A DNA stretch of 49,239 nt from Bacteroides sp. GTDB lineage: Bacteria; Bacteroidota; Bacteroidia; Bacteroidales; Muribaculaceae. The stretch lies in contig JAAVDB010000031.1 of NCBI GenBank assembly GCA_014802015.1, positions 1 to 49,239 of the forward strand, read 5' to 3'. Within the stretch, counting starts at the first letter, position 1; the number at the start of each line of letters is the position of its first letter. Under the pieces are notes generated by a model. That model ran no database searches and was not told the origin of the DNA. It worked only from the letters and a program-made list of their open reading frames with translations. The translations under genes were made by a program, and so were the position numbers. Shown piece by piece: positions 28,677-36,722 of the stretch.

Positions 28677-28710
28677 CCGCTCCGATTGTCCGACCGGACA
28701 GCCGGAGCGG
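28677..28710 (+). terminator. Terminator between hcp and the convergent ygbA-like gene
   Basis: CCGCTCCG (28677-28684) pairs with CGGAGCGG (28703-28710), with an inner TGTCC/GGACA stem. On the plus strand it is followed by the T-rich TTATATTT. It abuts the stop codon of the convergent gene and may serve both. Confidence 0.75.
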
Positions 28711-29013
28711 TTATATTTCGTCCCAAAGATGACGGATTGCGGCCAAGGGGTTGATGAACAGCATACGGGGCCCCATGCAACGCATTACCTCCCTGATCCG
28801 CGCACGATAGGCCGGGGCGTAGCAATGGATGTCACATTTCCGGCAACTTGTCTTAGATATTCCTCTTGGACAATGATTCAGGCGGGTGAGGGCGTAGATT
28901 GTCAAGTCTTTACAATCAGGACACAGGCTCGTTCTGTCCGTTCTATGGTGGTAACGGCAGTATGCTGAGATCATAATGGATACCACTCTCTTTTCACGAT
29001 CAATCCGATTCAT
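28711..29013 (-). CDS. Nitrous-oxide-stimulated promoter family protein (YgbA-like)
   Basis: This 100-residue cysteine-rich protein begins NRIDREKRVVSIMISAYCRYHH and has CPDCKDLTIYALTRLNHCP and KTSCRKCDIHCYAPAYRARIREVMR, the pattern of the YgbA family. The E. coli member is induced under nitrosative stress by NsrR control, and the cysteine pairs suggest metal binding. Its placement beside hcp and the cupin supports a shared role in nitrosative-stress defence. No standard promoter was seen upstream on the minus strand. Confidence 0.85.
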   Translation of the reverse strand: MNRIDREKRVVSIMISAYCRYHHRTDRTSLCPDCKDLTIYALTRLNHCPRGISKTSCRKCDIHCYAPAYRARIREVMRCMGPRMLFINPLAAIRHLWDEI

Positions 29014-29083
29014 CGTTGGCTTGTTTTGGCTAATTGTGTTATGAATTTTTAACGGATTGCAACCCGAAAAAATTGCAATAAAA

Positions 29084-29115
29084 GTTGCTATATATATATA
29101 TATATATTAACTTTG
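29084..29115 (+). promoter_or_regulatory. Promoter of the glycan (capsule/EPS) operon
   Basis: GTTG (29084-29087) is followed by 20 bases and TAACTTTG (29108-29115). The spacer is a run of alternating AT (about 29090-29107), which is flexible or easily melted DNA. Two ATTGCAA direct repeats (29056-29062 and 29072-29078) lie just upstream. No inverted repeats marking an invertible promoter were found around it. Confidence 0.8.
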
Positions 29116-29272
29116 TAGTTAAACTTGAACCCTATTCAAGGGGAGCAGTTGTTATGCGAACATAAATCAGTTCGTGAAGTTTTCGGAAGTTTGATAAGTC
29201 ATTGTGTTAATGATTTGTATGTCAGGTGCATGTACTTATTAAGCTCACATAAAGAGTGCCCATTTACCTACG
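29116..29272 (+). promoter_or_regulatory. Long untranslated leader with two hairpins ahead of the antiterminator gene
   Basis: About 150 bases separate the expected start of transcription from the ATG at 29273. CTTGAA/TTCAAG (29124-29129 with 29135-29140, 5-base loop) lies at the very 5' end of the predicted RNA, and CGAAC/GTTCG (29157-29161 with 29170-29174) follows. UpxY-type antiterminators are known to act through the 5' leader of their own operon, so these hairpins are candidate recognition elements. Confidence 0.5.
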
Positions 29273-30292
29273 ATGTCATCTGAACGCGACTTACTGTCCC
29301 GGCCCGCATGGTTTGTTCTTAATCATATAGGAGGTGCCTATAATAACTCCGCGCGGCAGGCTGTGGACCGCTACAACAGTGCGTATGGTAAGCGTATCGA
29401 GTTGTTCGCTCCTACGTATGTGATAAGGGAGGACAGAAATGGTGAGATAAAGTTTCGAACCGCCAGTCTGACGTTTCATTACGTTTTCGTGCGGGGTACG
29501 TTGACTGATGTAAAACAACTCTGCGCCCTGTCGTCCAACAATTTTTCTTTTGTGCTTGATCTCAGCAGTAAAAATCGATATGCGGTGATCGATGACATGC
29601 GTATGATTCAGTTCATGAATCTGGCCAAGGTGTACAAGAACTGTCTGCCATGCTTCCCGGTAGAAGATATTGACCTCGAAGACGGCGATCGCGTCGAGGT
29701 TATGAATGGCATGTTTCAGGGTATCACAGGCCGGTATATGGCAAAGCCCAAAAGTAACACCGGAAACATCGTGCTATGCGTCTGTGATAAGTTGATGACC
29801 ATAGCCTACGATGTAAAGGCTATTGATGTCAGAGTGCTTGAGTTTTCCGACAGGTTCACGCGTGCCAATGATCAGATAGATGCCATAGTCCCGCATGTGT
29901 TCAAAGCATTGCGCTACTATCATCGGAGTGAGGTGCTGTCCACATCGCTTGTGGCAAAACTGTCGGTGTTCAGCGCACGCATGGATGTTGTCCATCTGAA
30001 CAACCGAAAGCTTGATGCCAAGCTGCAGGCAATCCTATATTGCGCAAATACAATCATCGGAAACATCGGGAGTGCAGCCATGCATAGGGCACGATATGAG
30101 AAAATCAAGGATTCGATAACGAATGTCTGGACAGGAGGTCTGATAACACTCATGCTTTCGGTCATTGAAAATGACCTGTCGCTTATGAATCACGAATATG
30201 AGAAACTCCTGTCCCGTGGAGCTACATCACGTACTCACAATATGATAATGGGTGAGTACGGCTACTATCTCTCCCTGACCGATAAGGTATAG
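29273..30292 (+). CDS. NusG-like transcription antiterminator (UpxY-type) with extra C-terminal domain
   Basis: The protein has 339 residues. The N-terminal NGN-like domain (about 10-120) begins RPAWFVLNHIGG and includes FAPTYVIRED and LTFHYVFVRG. A KOW motif follows at about 137-160 (LEDGDRVEVMNGMFQGITGRY). UpxY proteins are first genes of Bacteroides capsule operons and let RNA polymerase read through the long operon. Those are about 170-190 residues; this one carries about 150 more residues of mainly helical sequence (190-339) with no domain I recognise. The spacing to the flippase gene is short, so it belongs to the operon. Confidence 0.8.
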   Translation: MSSERDLLSRPAWFVLNHIGGAYNNSARQAVDRYNSAYGKRIELFAPTYVIREDRNGEIKFRTASLTFHYVFVRGTLTDVKQLCALSSNNFSFVLDLSSKNRYAVIDDMRMIQFMNLAKVYKNCLPCFPVEDIDLEDGDRVEVMNGMFQGITGRYMAKPKSNTGNIVLCVCDKLMTIAYDVKAIDVRVLEFSDRFTRANDQIDAIVPHVFKALRYYHRSEVLSTSLVAKLSVFSARMDVVHLNNRKLDAKLQAILYCANTIIGNIGSAAMHRARYEKIKDSITNVWTGGLITLMLSVIENDLSLMNHEYEKLLSRGATSRTHNMIMGEYGYYLSLTDKV

Positions 30293-30312
30293 CATTGTCG
30301 ACCCGACACAAA

Positions 30313-31851
30313 ATGCCCGAACCCTCAGTGCACAGTTCCGGTCTTATAGCCAGAAACACTCTGATGCTCTATATCAGAATGCTCCTGGTCATGGGTGTGT
30401 CGCTCTACACGTCGCGTATCGTTCTCGACCGGCTCGGAGTGGTGGACTACGGCATATTCAATGTCGTGGGTGGTGTGGTCGTAATGTTGTCGTTTCTCAA
30501 CGGAGCCATGGGGCAGTCATCACAAAGGTTCCTGTCATACGAACTTGGACGTAAAGATATAGATAAACTTACCAGAACATTCAGCACATCGGTCACTATC
30601 CATCTGCTTATCGCGGTAGTGATACTTGTGTTGGCTGAAACCGTCGGGCTATGGTTTCTCAACCGTGAGATGACGATACCCCGATCACAGATGTCAGGCG
30701 CCAACTGGGTATATCAATGTGCGGTTGTATCGTTAATCATATCGATTGTCCAAGTGCCGTATACCGCAGCGATAATCGCGAGGGAGAGGATGAAGATATA
30801 TGCCTATATCGGCATTCTCGAAGTGTGTATGAAGCTGGGTGTGGCATTCTCATTGTCACTGTTTCCGGGTGATAAGCTTAAATTTTACGCTCTGCTGATA
30901 CTGCTGTCCGTCGTTGTATCCAATCTTGTGAACATCCTCTATTGCAGAAGGTATTTTGACGAATGCGGATGTGTACGTGTGCAGTTTGATAAAGAGTTAT
31001 TCAGACCGATGGTCAGATTTGCGTCTTGGAGCATGTACGGAGCACTGGCATGGGTCGGTAGGTCGCAGGGATGTAATTTGATTCTCAATCTGTTTTTCGG
31101 TCCGGTGGTTAATGCGGCATACGGTATATCCGGTCAGGTGAATGAGGCTGTAAACAGATTTGTCCGTAGCTTTGCTACAGCAGTCAATCCGCAGATCGTG
31201 AAGACATATTCGGCCGGAGAGTATGACAGTATGCAATCGTTGATGACGTATGGCGCTAAACTATCATTTTTTCTGCTACTGATACTCTCGTTCCCGGTCC
31301 TCCTCGTCACGGATAAACTGCTGAATATATGGCTCGTCGACGTGCCGGAATATGCGGTGATTTTTACCAGGCTGATAATTCTGAACTCACTGGTCGAGTC
31401 CTTTTCGTACAGTATGAGTGTCGGTATACAGTCAACAGGCAAGATAAAAAGATACCAGATTCTGGTCGGGAGTACGGTGTTGCTGAATATGCCTGTGTCA
31501 TACATATTGCTGAGATTCGGCTATGCGCCGACTGTAGTGTTTATCACGAATATATGCCTTTCATGTGTGACTGTTATCGAACGATTGTCACTGATGAAGA
31601 GGCTGATACCCGAGTTCTCAGTGTGGAGTTTCGTCAGAGTCGTATTTATACCGTCACTGATAGTCGGTATGGTCTGCATCGGACTTTATATACTCTATAA
31701 TATCCTCGGCCTGACTGATAGGATCAATATATTTGTGACAATGATATTGTCACTGGTCACGGCCATACTAATAGAGTTTTCGTTAGGTCTCGACTCGGGT
31801 GAGAGACGATTGGTATGCGATTGGATACGTTCAAAAATATTACGCGTTTAG
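30313..31851 (+). CDS. Lipid-linked oligosaccharide flippase (Wzx / MOP superfamily)
   Basis: From the ATG at 30313 the protein has 512 residues with about 14 transmembrane segments. The N-terminal RNTLMLYIRMLLVMGVSLYTSRIVLDRLG and DYGIFNVVGGVVVMLSFLNG resemble the start of polysaccharide-type MOP flippases. It should move undecaprenyl-linked glycan units across the inner membrane. A TTG at 30295 would add six residues and start 3 bases after the previous stop; either start is possible. Its 3' end overlaps the next gene by 37 bases. Confidence 0.9.
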   Translation: MPEPSVHSSGLIARNTLMLYIRMLLVMGVSLYTSRIVLDRLGVVDYGIFNVVGGVVVMLSFLNGAMGQSSQRFLSYELGRKDIDKLTRTFSTSVTIHLLIAVVILVLAETVGLWFLNREMTIPRSQMSGANWVYQCAVVSLIISIVQVPYTAAIIARERMKIYAYIGILEVCMKLGVAFSLSLFPGDKLKFYALLILLSVVVSNLVNILYCRRYFDECGCVRVQFDKELFRPMVRFASWSMYGALAWVGRSQGCNLILNLFFGPVVNAAYGISGQVNEAVNRFVRSFATAVNPQIVKTYSAGEYDSMQSLMTYGAKLSFFLLLILSFPVLLVTDKLLNIWLVDVPEYAVIFTRLIILNSLVESFSYSMSVGIQSTGKIKRYQILVGSTVLLNMPVSYILLRFGYAPTVVFITNICLSCVTVIERLSLMKRLIPEFSVWSFVRVVFIPSLIVGMVCIGLYILYNILGLTDRINIFVTMILSLVTAILIEFSLGLDSGERRLVCDWIRSKILRV

Positions 31852-32720
31852 CAGTCTGTTGTCTCGTCGTAGCCCTGTTGTGTGGCATCGGGCTATACAT
31901 CCGGGATTATTACTCAGCTCCTCCGAAGTCTGAATCAGCGGTCAAAGTCGCTCATCTCAGCATCGATGATGTCATGGCTTTTGATGATCTGATAAATAAC
32001 GGCGACAGTTACGAGTCGTTGTTCGATCATCCTCTGTTTGCATTCCTCTATGACTTGCATCGTCGTTACGGCGCTGTATTCACACTCTATACTTACGAGA
32101 CGTTTGGTAATAACGGGAGTAATATAGCCTCTGTGCCGTTGAAATTCCGTGACGACTTCCGGCGTGCCGCTCCGTGGCTCAGGATCGGATTTCATTGGGT
32201 TGCTACCGAGTTTAATGCAGATATATCGGTGCAGGATTTCCAATCAGCATACGGCAATGTCAATCGCTCAGTATGTAAATTTGCCGATTCGACGATGATG
32301 GCTGACGTGTTAAGGCTACATGATTTCTATAGCGCTGATTCGTTGACGGGAGTATTGGACGGAACGCGTGTCCTGCTCTGTGCCGATAGGCCGGGGCGTC
32401 GGTCATATACACTTGACGATAACGAATGTCAATATGTCAGCGACGGGCATCAGCTCGTTAAGGATGGCATCAGGTATCTGAGGACCGATCTGCGTACGGA
32501 GTATAGATATGATATTGACATGGCGTTGCGTCACATTCAGGATCGCGACACATTGGTAATCTTTACACACGAATGGGCCTTGACTCCTCAGTCGGTTACC
32601 GATATATTAGGACGTATGTGGCATAAACGAAAGTTGCGCGTCAATTCACTCAGCCGGCGCAATCTGGAGACCACGGTGAAATGGCTGAACGATAATGGCT
32701 ATCGGTTTTCATTCCTTTGA
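31815..32720 (+). CDS. Membrane-anchored polysaccharide-deacetylase-like protein
   Basis: This 301-residue protein has an N-terminal membrane anchor (about 10-28) and an extracytoplasmic domain. HLSIDDVMAF resembles the first NodB motif (metal-binding D-D), GFHWVATEF stands where the H-x3-H-type motif would be, and VIFTHEWAL is a likely last strand motif. The second His of the usual metal triad is not obvious, so activity is uncertain. It may remove acetyl groups from the glycan during export. It overlaps the flippase gene by 37 bases. Confidence 0.6.
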   Translation: MRLDTFKNITRLAVCCLVVALLCGIGLYIRDYYSAPPKSESAVKVAHLSIDDVMAFDDLINNGDSYESLFDHPLFAFLYDLHRRYGAVFTLYTYETFGNNGSNIASVPLKFRDDFRRAAPWLRIGFHWVATEFNADISVQDFQSAYGNVNRSVCKFADSTMMADVLRLHDFYSADSLTGVLDGTRVLLCADRPGRRSYTLDDNECQYVSDGHQLVKDGIRYLRTDLRTEYRYDIDMALRHIQDRDTLVIFTHEWALTPQSVTDILGRMWHKRKLRVNSLSRRNLETTVKWLNDNGYRFSFL

Positions 32721-32738
32721 CTTAGAGTCGGTTTGACA

Positions 32739-33830
32739 ATGAAGAGATTTATTGAGATATCCGTGCCGGTGACAACGTGCAATCTGCGATGTCATTACTG
32801 CTACATCTCCCAGCAGCGGTTGTTTTCATCCGGCATTACACCTTTGCCTTACAGCATATCCCATATAAGGCGGGCGCTCTCCAGAGAGCGGCTCGGAGGG
32901 GTGTGCCTTCTCAATCTGTGTGGCGGTGGCGAGACTCTGCTTCCCGATTATATGTTCGATCTGGTGCATGCTTTGCTTGAGGAGGGGCATTATGTTATGA
33001 TTGTCACCAACGGCACCGTCACCAAGAGAATCCGTGAGATGGTGGGCATGTATCCCGCCGAACTGAAAAGCAGGTTGATATTCAAATTCTCGTTCCACTA
33101 TCTTGAGCTCAAAAAGCGGGGACTTTTGAATCTGTATTTTGACAATGTAAGGACCGTTAGAGATGGCGGCTGCTCATTCTCGGTGGAGATCGCTCCTTCC
33201 GACGAACTTATCCCACACATCGATGATGTCAAGCGTGAATGTATGGAGCACCTTGGAGCGTTATGTCATGTCACGGTGGCGCGTGATGAGCGGCGGAAAG
33301 AGTTTCCGATCCTCACCTCGCTGACACGCGAGGATTACATCAGGACTTGGAGTCAGTTTGACTCCCCGATGTTTGACTACAAGATCAGAGTGTTTGGAGA
33401 GAAGCGACGCGAGTTTTGCTATAGCGGTCTGTGGGGCGGAATCCTTAATCTCGCAACGGGGGAGTATAGCGCCTGTTACAGATCTTCTGATAGACAGAAT
33501 ATTATGGATGATCCTGACAGGCCGATAGAAATTAGGCCCGTCGGGCGTTGCAACTGCGCTCATTGTTTTAATGCACATGCAAGGCTGGCCCTCGGCATGA
33601 TTCCCGAATTGGAGGCACCTGTTTATGCCGATATGAGAGACCGTGTGGACCGCGAGGGTCGTCATTGGTTGCAACCTGCGATGAGAGCCTTTCTCAGTCA
33701 GCGTCTCGACACCGATAACGCACTGCTTTCCGACGAAGAGAAGCGCCGCATCAGCCGGCATGCATCGGTCCGTAATCTCGTATATAAGGTCCGTGCATTC
33801 GCGGCGGGAATCTACCACAGAATCCGTTGA
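32739..33830 (+). CDS. Radical SAM protein of the glycan locus
   Basis: From the ATG at 32739 there are 363 residues. The cluster motif CX3CX2C is at Cys14, Cys18 and Cys21 (CNLRCHYCYIS), followed by NLCGGGETLLPDYM, the glycine-rich SAM contact. Further cysteines (CYSGLWGG, YSACYRSS and the group RCNCAHCFN near residue 265) could bind auxiliary Fe-S clusters in a SPASM-like way. No peptide precursor gene is visible nearby, so the substrate may be a sugar or a lipid-linked intermediate. It lies between the deacetylase-like and pyruvyltransferase genes with 6-18 base spacing. Confidence 0.85.
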   Translation: MKRFIEISVPVTTCNLRCHYCYISQQRLFSSGITPLPYSISHIRRALSRERLGGVCLLNLCGGGETLLPDYMFDLVHALLEEGHYVMIVTNGTVTKRIREMVGMYPAELKSRLIFKFSFHYLELKKRGLLNLYFDNVRTVRDGGCSFSVEIAPSDELIPHIDDVKRECMEHLGALCHVTVARDERRKEFPILTSLTREDYIRTWSQFDSPMFDYKIRVFGEKRREFCYSGLWGGILNLATGEYSACYRSSDRQNIMDDPDRPIEIRPVGRCNCAHCFNAHARLALGMIPELEAPVYADMRDRVDREGRHWLQPAMRAFLSQRLDTDNALLSDEEKRRISRHASVRNLVYKVRAFAAGIYHRIR

Positions 33831-33836
33831 AGGCAG

Positions 33837-34799
33837 ATGGATTACGCAGAAAAGATCAAGCAACTGAACCGTTACGCCGAAGCTGCGTTCGGGCCCTTGG
33901 TAGGTAACCGGGTCATCATCCCTGACGCACCTTACTATAATAATGTAGGTGACATACTGATATGGCAGGGTATGGTGGATTTTCTAAAGCATACGGGCCG
34001 ACAGTTGATCTCTGTGTCAAATGGAACAACGTTTCAATACCAACGGCTTGATGAGAATGTGACAATCCTGCTGACAGGTGGTGGCAATTTTGGCGATCTG
34101 TGGCGCAGATTCCAAAATGACAGATTGAAAATCATATCCCGCTATCCTCACAACAGGATTGTGATGTGTCCACAGTCGGTGTGGTATGAAGACGCGAGCC
34201 TTATCCGGGCGGACGCAGACGTTTTTGCCCGGCATCCAGACCTGCACCTTTGCGCCCGTGACCGTTGGAGCTATGAGTTTTTAAAGAAACATTTTGGCCG
34301 TAATCACGTCTGTCTTGTACCCGATATGGCATTCTGCATAGCAGACGGCCGTCTTACACGATACAGAGGTAAAGACACATGCCGAAGGTTATTCCTGCGC
34401 CGTTTTGATAAGGAACTTACAGCGTCCACCCCGGCGTCTCTCACCGATGGAAGTGATATTTGCGATTGGCCTACGTTAGAGCTTCGTCCCGGCTATCTGG
34501 AGCTGTTTGACAAGGCCTTTGGAATCTCAAGACGGTTAAAGAGATCCCACATCCCGGCCCGCTTGTTTAACAAAGGGATCGATCTGTTTGCAGAAAGATT
34601 TATACGGGAGGCATTTTTTGAAGCTGGTTGTGAATTTCTCAGTCCGTACGCACACGTCACCACTACACGTCTTCATGCGATGATTCTTGCCATCCTTCTG
34701 CATAAGCCGGTGCAATACATTGATAACTCCACAGGCAAACTGTCGGCATTTGTTGATACGTGGTTGACAGATCTTTCACATTTGAAAGTCTATGAGTAA
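33837..34799 (+). CDS. Polysaccharide pyruvyltransferase family protein
   Basis: This 320-residue cytoplasmic enzyme would transfer a pyruvyl ketal from phosphoenolpyruvate to a sugar. Family features visible are DAPYYNNVGDILIWQGM near residue 30, ILLTGGGNFGDLW, PHNRIVMCPQSVWYE, LHLCARDRWSYEFLKKHF, LVPDMAF and the C-terminal SPYAHVTTTRLHAMILAILLHKPVQYIDN with the conserved TRLHA-x-I segment. It overlaps the next glycosyltransferase gene by 8 bases. It adds a negative charge to the product if active. Confidence 0.9.
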   Translation: MDYAEKIKQLNRYAEAAFGPLVGNRVIIPDAPYYNNVGDILIWQGMVDFLKHTGRQLISVSNGTTFQYQRLDENVTILLTGGGNFGDLWRRFQNDRLKIISRYPHNRIVMCPQSVWYEDASLIRADADVFARHPDLHLCARDRWSYEFLKKHFGRNHVCLVPDMAFCIADGRLTRYRGKDTCRRLFLRRFDKELTASTPASLTDGSDICDWPTLELRPGYLELFDKAFGISRRLKRSHIPARLFNKGIDLFAERFIREAFFEAGCEFLSPYAHVTTTRLHAMILAILLHKPVQYIDNSTGKLSAFVDTWLTDLSHLKVYE

Positions 34800-35754
34800 C
34801 GTTAAGGTCTCGGTATTGGTCCCTGTCTACGGCGTGGAACACTACATCGAGCGCTGTGCGCGTTCGCTTTTCGGGCAGACAATGACTGAGGGTATTGAGT
34901 TTATCTTCACCGACGATGCCACTCCTGACCGCAGTATTGAGATCCTTCTCGAAACGCTCGAAGATTATCCCGAACGTAAGTCGCAGGTCACTATTCTGCG
35001 TCACGAACATAACAGGGGACTTGGAGCCACCCGCAAAACCGGTTTCCGTGCCGCCCGCGGAGAATACATAATCCATTGTGACAGTGATGACTGGGTTGAG
35101 CCTCAGATGTATGAACTGATGTATGCCGAGGCAAAGCGCATCGATGCCGATATGGTAGGGTGTCACTATATCGATGAGCTAAAAAATATTTCAATAAAAA
35201 GACAACCTCAGTTTGAACAGTCATCTTTGCAGCGACTGAAGATAGCATTATTTAATAACAGAGCGAATGCTGTTATGACATTGCTCTGGATGATTATGTT
35301 CCGTAAGTCTTTTTATAAAAAAGTAGGAGTTGATATACCGGAAATAAATTATGGCGAGGATATAATTATCACAATTCCTGCGCATGCCTTGGCCCGGTCC
35401 ATAGGCGTCGTCCCTCAGGCTTTGTATCATTATGACAGGTCCAATCCGGATTCCATTACCAATACGAGGCTATCGGAACAATCCTTGGACGACTTGATTA
35501 TTGCAGGGAACTTTCTCGTAGATTTCATTTATGAAAATTATGATGATAAGGATATAGAACGTGCCCTATGTCAGAGAATCTGGGGTATAAAGAGACACCT
35601 GGTCAGAGATCGATGTCATTATAATCCTGATCGATTCAGGGAATTATGGAAAGAGATACCTGTAGAGAAATATATTTCGTTTAAGAGTAGAATTATATTG
35701 TTTCTCGCCCGAATTAAATTTGATAGTTTTTTGAAATTGCTGTCGAATCATTGA
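34792..35754 (+). CDS. Glycosyltransferase family 2
   Basis: This 320-residue GT-A fold enzyme starts VKVSVLVPVYGVEHYIERCARSLFGQT, the family 2 N terminus. FTDDATPD follows, and the metal-binding DSDD in IIHCDSDDWVEP. A second acidic motif (NYGEDIIITIPAHA) fits the catalytic ED. Base composition changes within the gene: the first 370 bases are like the upstream genes, and from about 35165 the sequence is clearly AT-richer, as in the next two genes. This suggests that a recombination junction made the present gene. Confidence 0.92.
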   Translation: MSNVKVSVLVPVYGVEHYIERCARSLFGQTMTEGIEFIFTDDATPDRSIEILLETLEDYPERKSQVTILRHEHNRGLGATRKTGFRAARGEYIIHCDSDDWVEPQMYELMYAEAKRIDADMVGCHYIDELKNISIKRQPQFEQSSLQRLKIALFNNRANAVMTLLWMIMFRKSFYKKVGVDIPEINYGEDIIITIPAHALARSIGVVPQALYHYDRSNPDSITNTRLSEQSLDDLIIAGNFLVDFIYENYDDKDIERALCQRIWGIKRHLVRDRCHYNPDRFRELWKEIPVEKYISFKSRIILFLARIKFDSFLKLLSNH

Positions 35755-35795
35755 CTCCGGCAAACTGAGTGACGTTTAATTTTTAAGAGTTACTT

Positions 35796-36722
35796 ATGAA
35801 TTTATTTAATAGGATAATTCGCAGATTACATGCTTCTATCATATCGGAATACGAACTGAGACGTGAATTGAATACAGTAAAATTTTATTGTCGCAGAATT
35901 GCTCTCGAAGATAAGATTTTGAATAGTACCGAGATTGGAATTGTCCCTGTAAAGCAGGGGGATGTCCCGGTGGTAGTATCGTTAACTACTCATGGAAAAA
36001 GAATCAATGATGTATGCTTTACGATTGAGTCATTGATGCAGCAGACTGTCAAAGCTAATAAAATCGTACTATGGCTCGATGACAGGCTGAAAGACTCTCC
36101 GTTGCCACAATCGTTGGTTCGCCAGCAGGCCAGAGGTCTTGAAGTCAGTTACACCAAGGATATAAGATCGTACACCAAGCTTATTCCGGCTCTTAGGGAA
36201 TATCCGGATTCAACAATTATAACGGTAGACGATGATGTGGCATACGACTTTGATCTGATTGAGAAACTTACAAATGCGTATAGATCAGAGCCGGAATGCA
36301 TACATGCATGCCGCGTTCTGACGATGGCATTTAATCGTGGAGGAGATCTGAAGCCGTATAATGCCTGGAGATATGATGAGTCAATTCCGGCACTTCATTT
36401 CCTCACCGGAATCGGAGGAGTTCTCTATCCGCCACACTCGTTGCACAAGGAGGTGATGAATGAGGAGGTGTTTACATCTATATGCCCTAAAGGTGATGAT
36501 ATATGGTTTACCGCAATGGCAAAACTTAATCATACCCCTATAAAGAAAGTAGTCACTCGCGATCCTATGGGGGATGAATTTGTCAATAACGACAAGGTTC
36601 AGGACATTGCACTTGAATGGGTAAATTGCAGTGAAAAATTTAATGATACTCAGATAAAAGCCATTTTTTCCGAGTATGGCATATATGATCTGATTAGGAA
36701 ACAACAGATGTCAGGTGAGTAG
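35796..36722 (+). CDS. Putative glycosyltransferase (GT-A-like)
   Basis: This is a 308-residue protein. VPVVVSLTTHGKRINDVCFTIESLMQQT resembles the first strand and helix of GT-A enzymes, and TIITVDDDVAYDFDL holds a DDD metal-binding motif at residues 145-147. A later segment CPKGDDIWFTAMAKL gives a second acidic pair. The donor and acceptor are unknown. The gene is AT-rich compared with the start of the operon. Its TAG stop shares one base with the GTG start of the next gene. Confidence 0.78.
   Translation: MNLFNRIIRRLHASIISEYELRRELNTVKFYCRRIALEDKILNSTEIGIVPVKQGDVPVVVSLTTHGKRINDVCFTIESLMQQTVKANKIVLWLDDRLKDSPLPQSLVRQQARGLEVSYTKDIRSYTKLIPALREYPDSTIITVDDDVAYDFDLIEKLTNAYRSEPECIHACRVLTMAFNRGGDLKPYNAWRYDESIPALHFLTGIGGVLYPPHSLHKEVMNEEVFTSICPKGDDIWFTAMAKLNHTPIKKVVTRDPMGDEFVNNDKVQDIALEWVNCSEKFNDTQIKAIFSEYGIYDLIRKQQMSGE

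Noticed and set aside
29090-29107. AT dinucleotide run as a mobile-element target or a CRISPR-like repeat
   Set aside because: It is a simple (TA)n spacer inside a promoter. No target duplication, element ends or spacer-repeat pattern are present. No CRISPR array, rRNA gene or insertion sequence was found anywhere in the window.
29084-29115. Invertible (phase-variable) promoter for the glycan operon
   Set aside because: Many Bacteroides capsule promoters are flanked by inverted repeats, but I found none around this promoter and no invertase gene in the window.
33261-33863. Minus-strand open frame of 200 codons
   Set aside because: It is antisense to the radical SAM gene and the start of the pyruvyltransferase gene, both of which have clear motifs.
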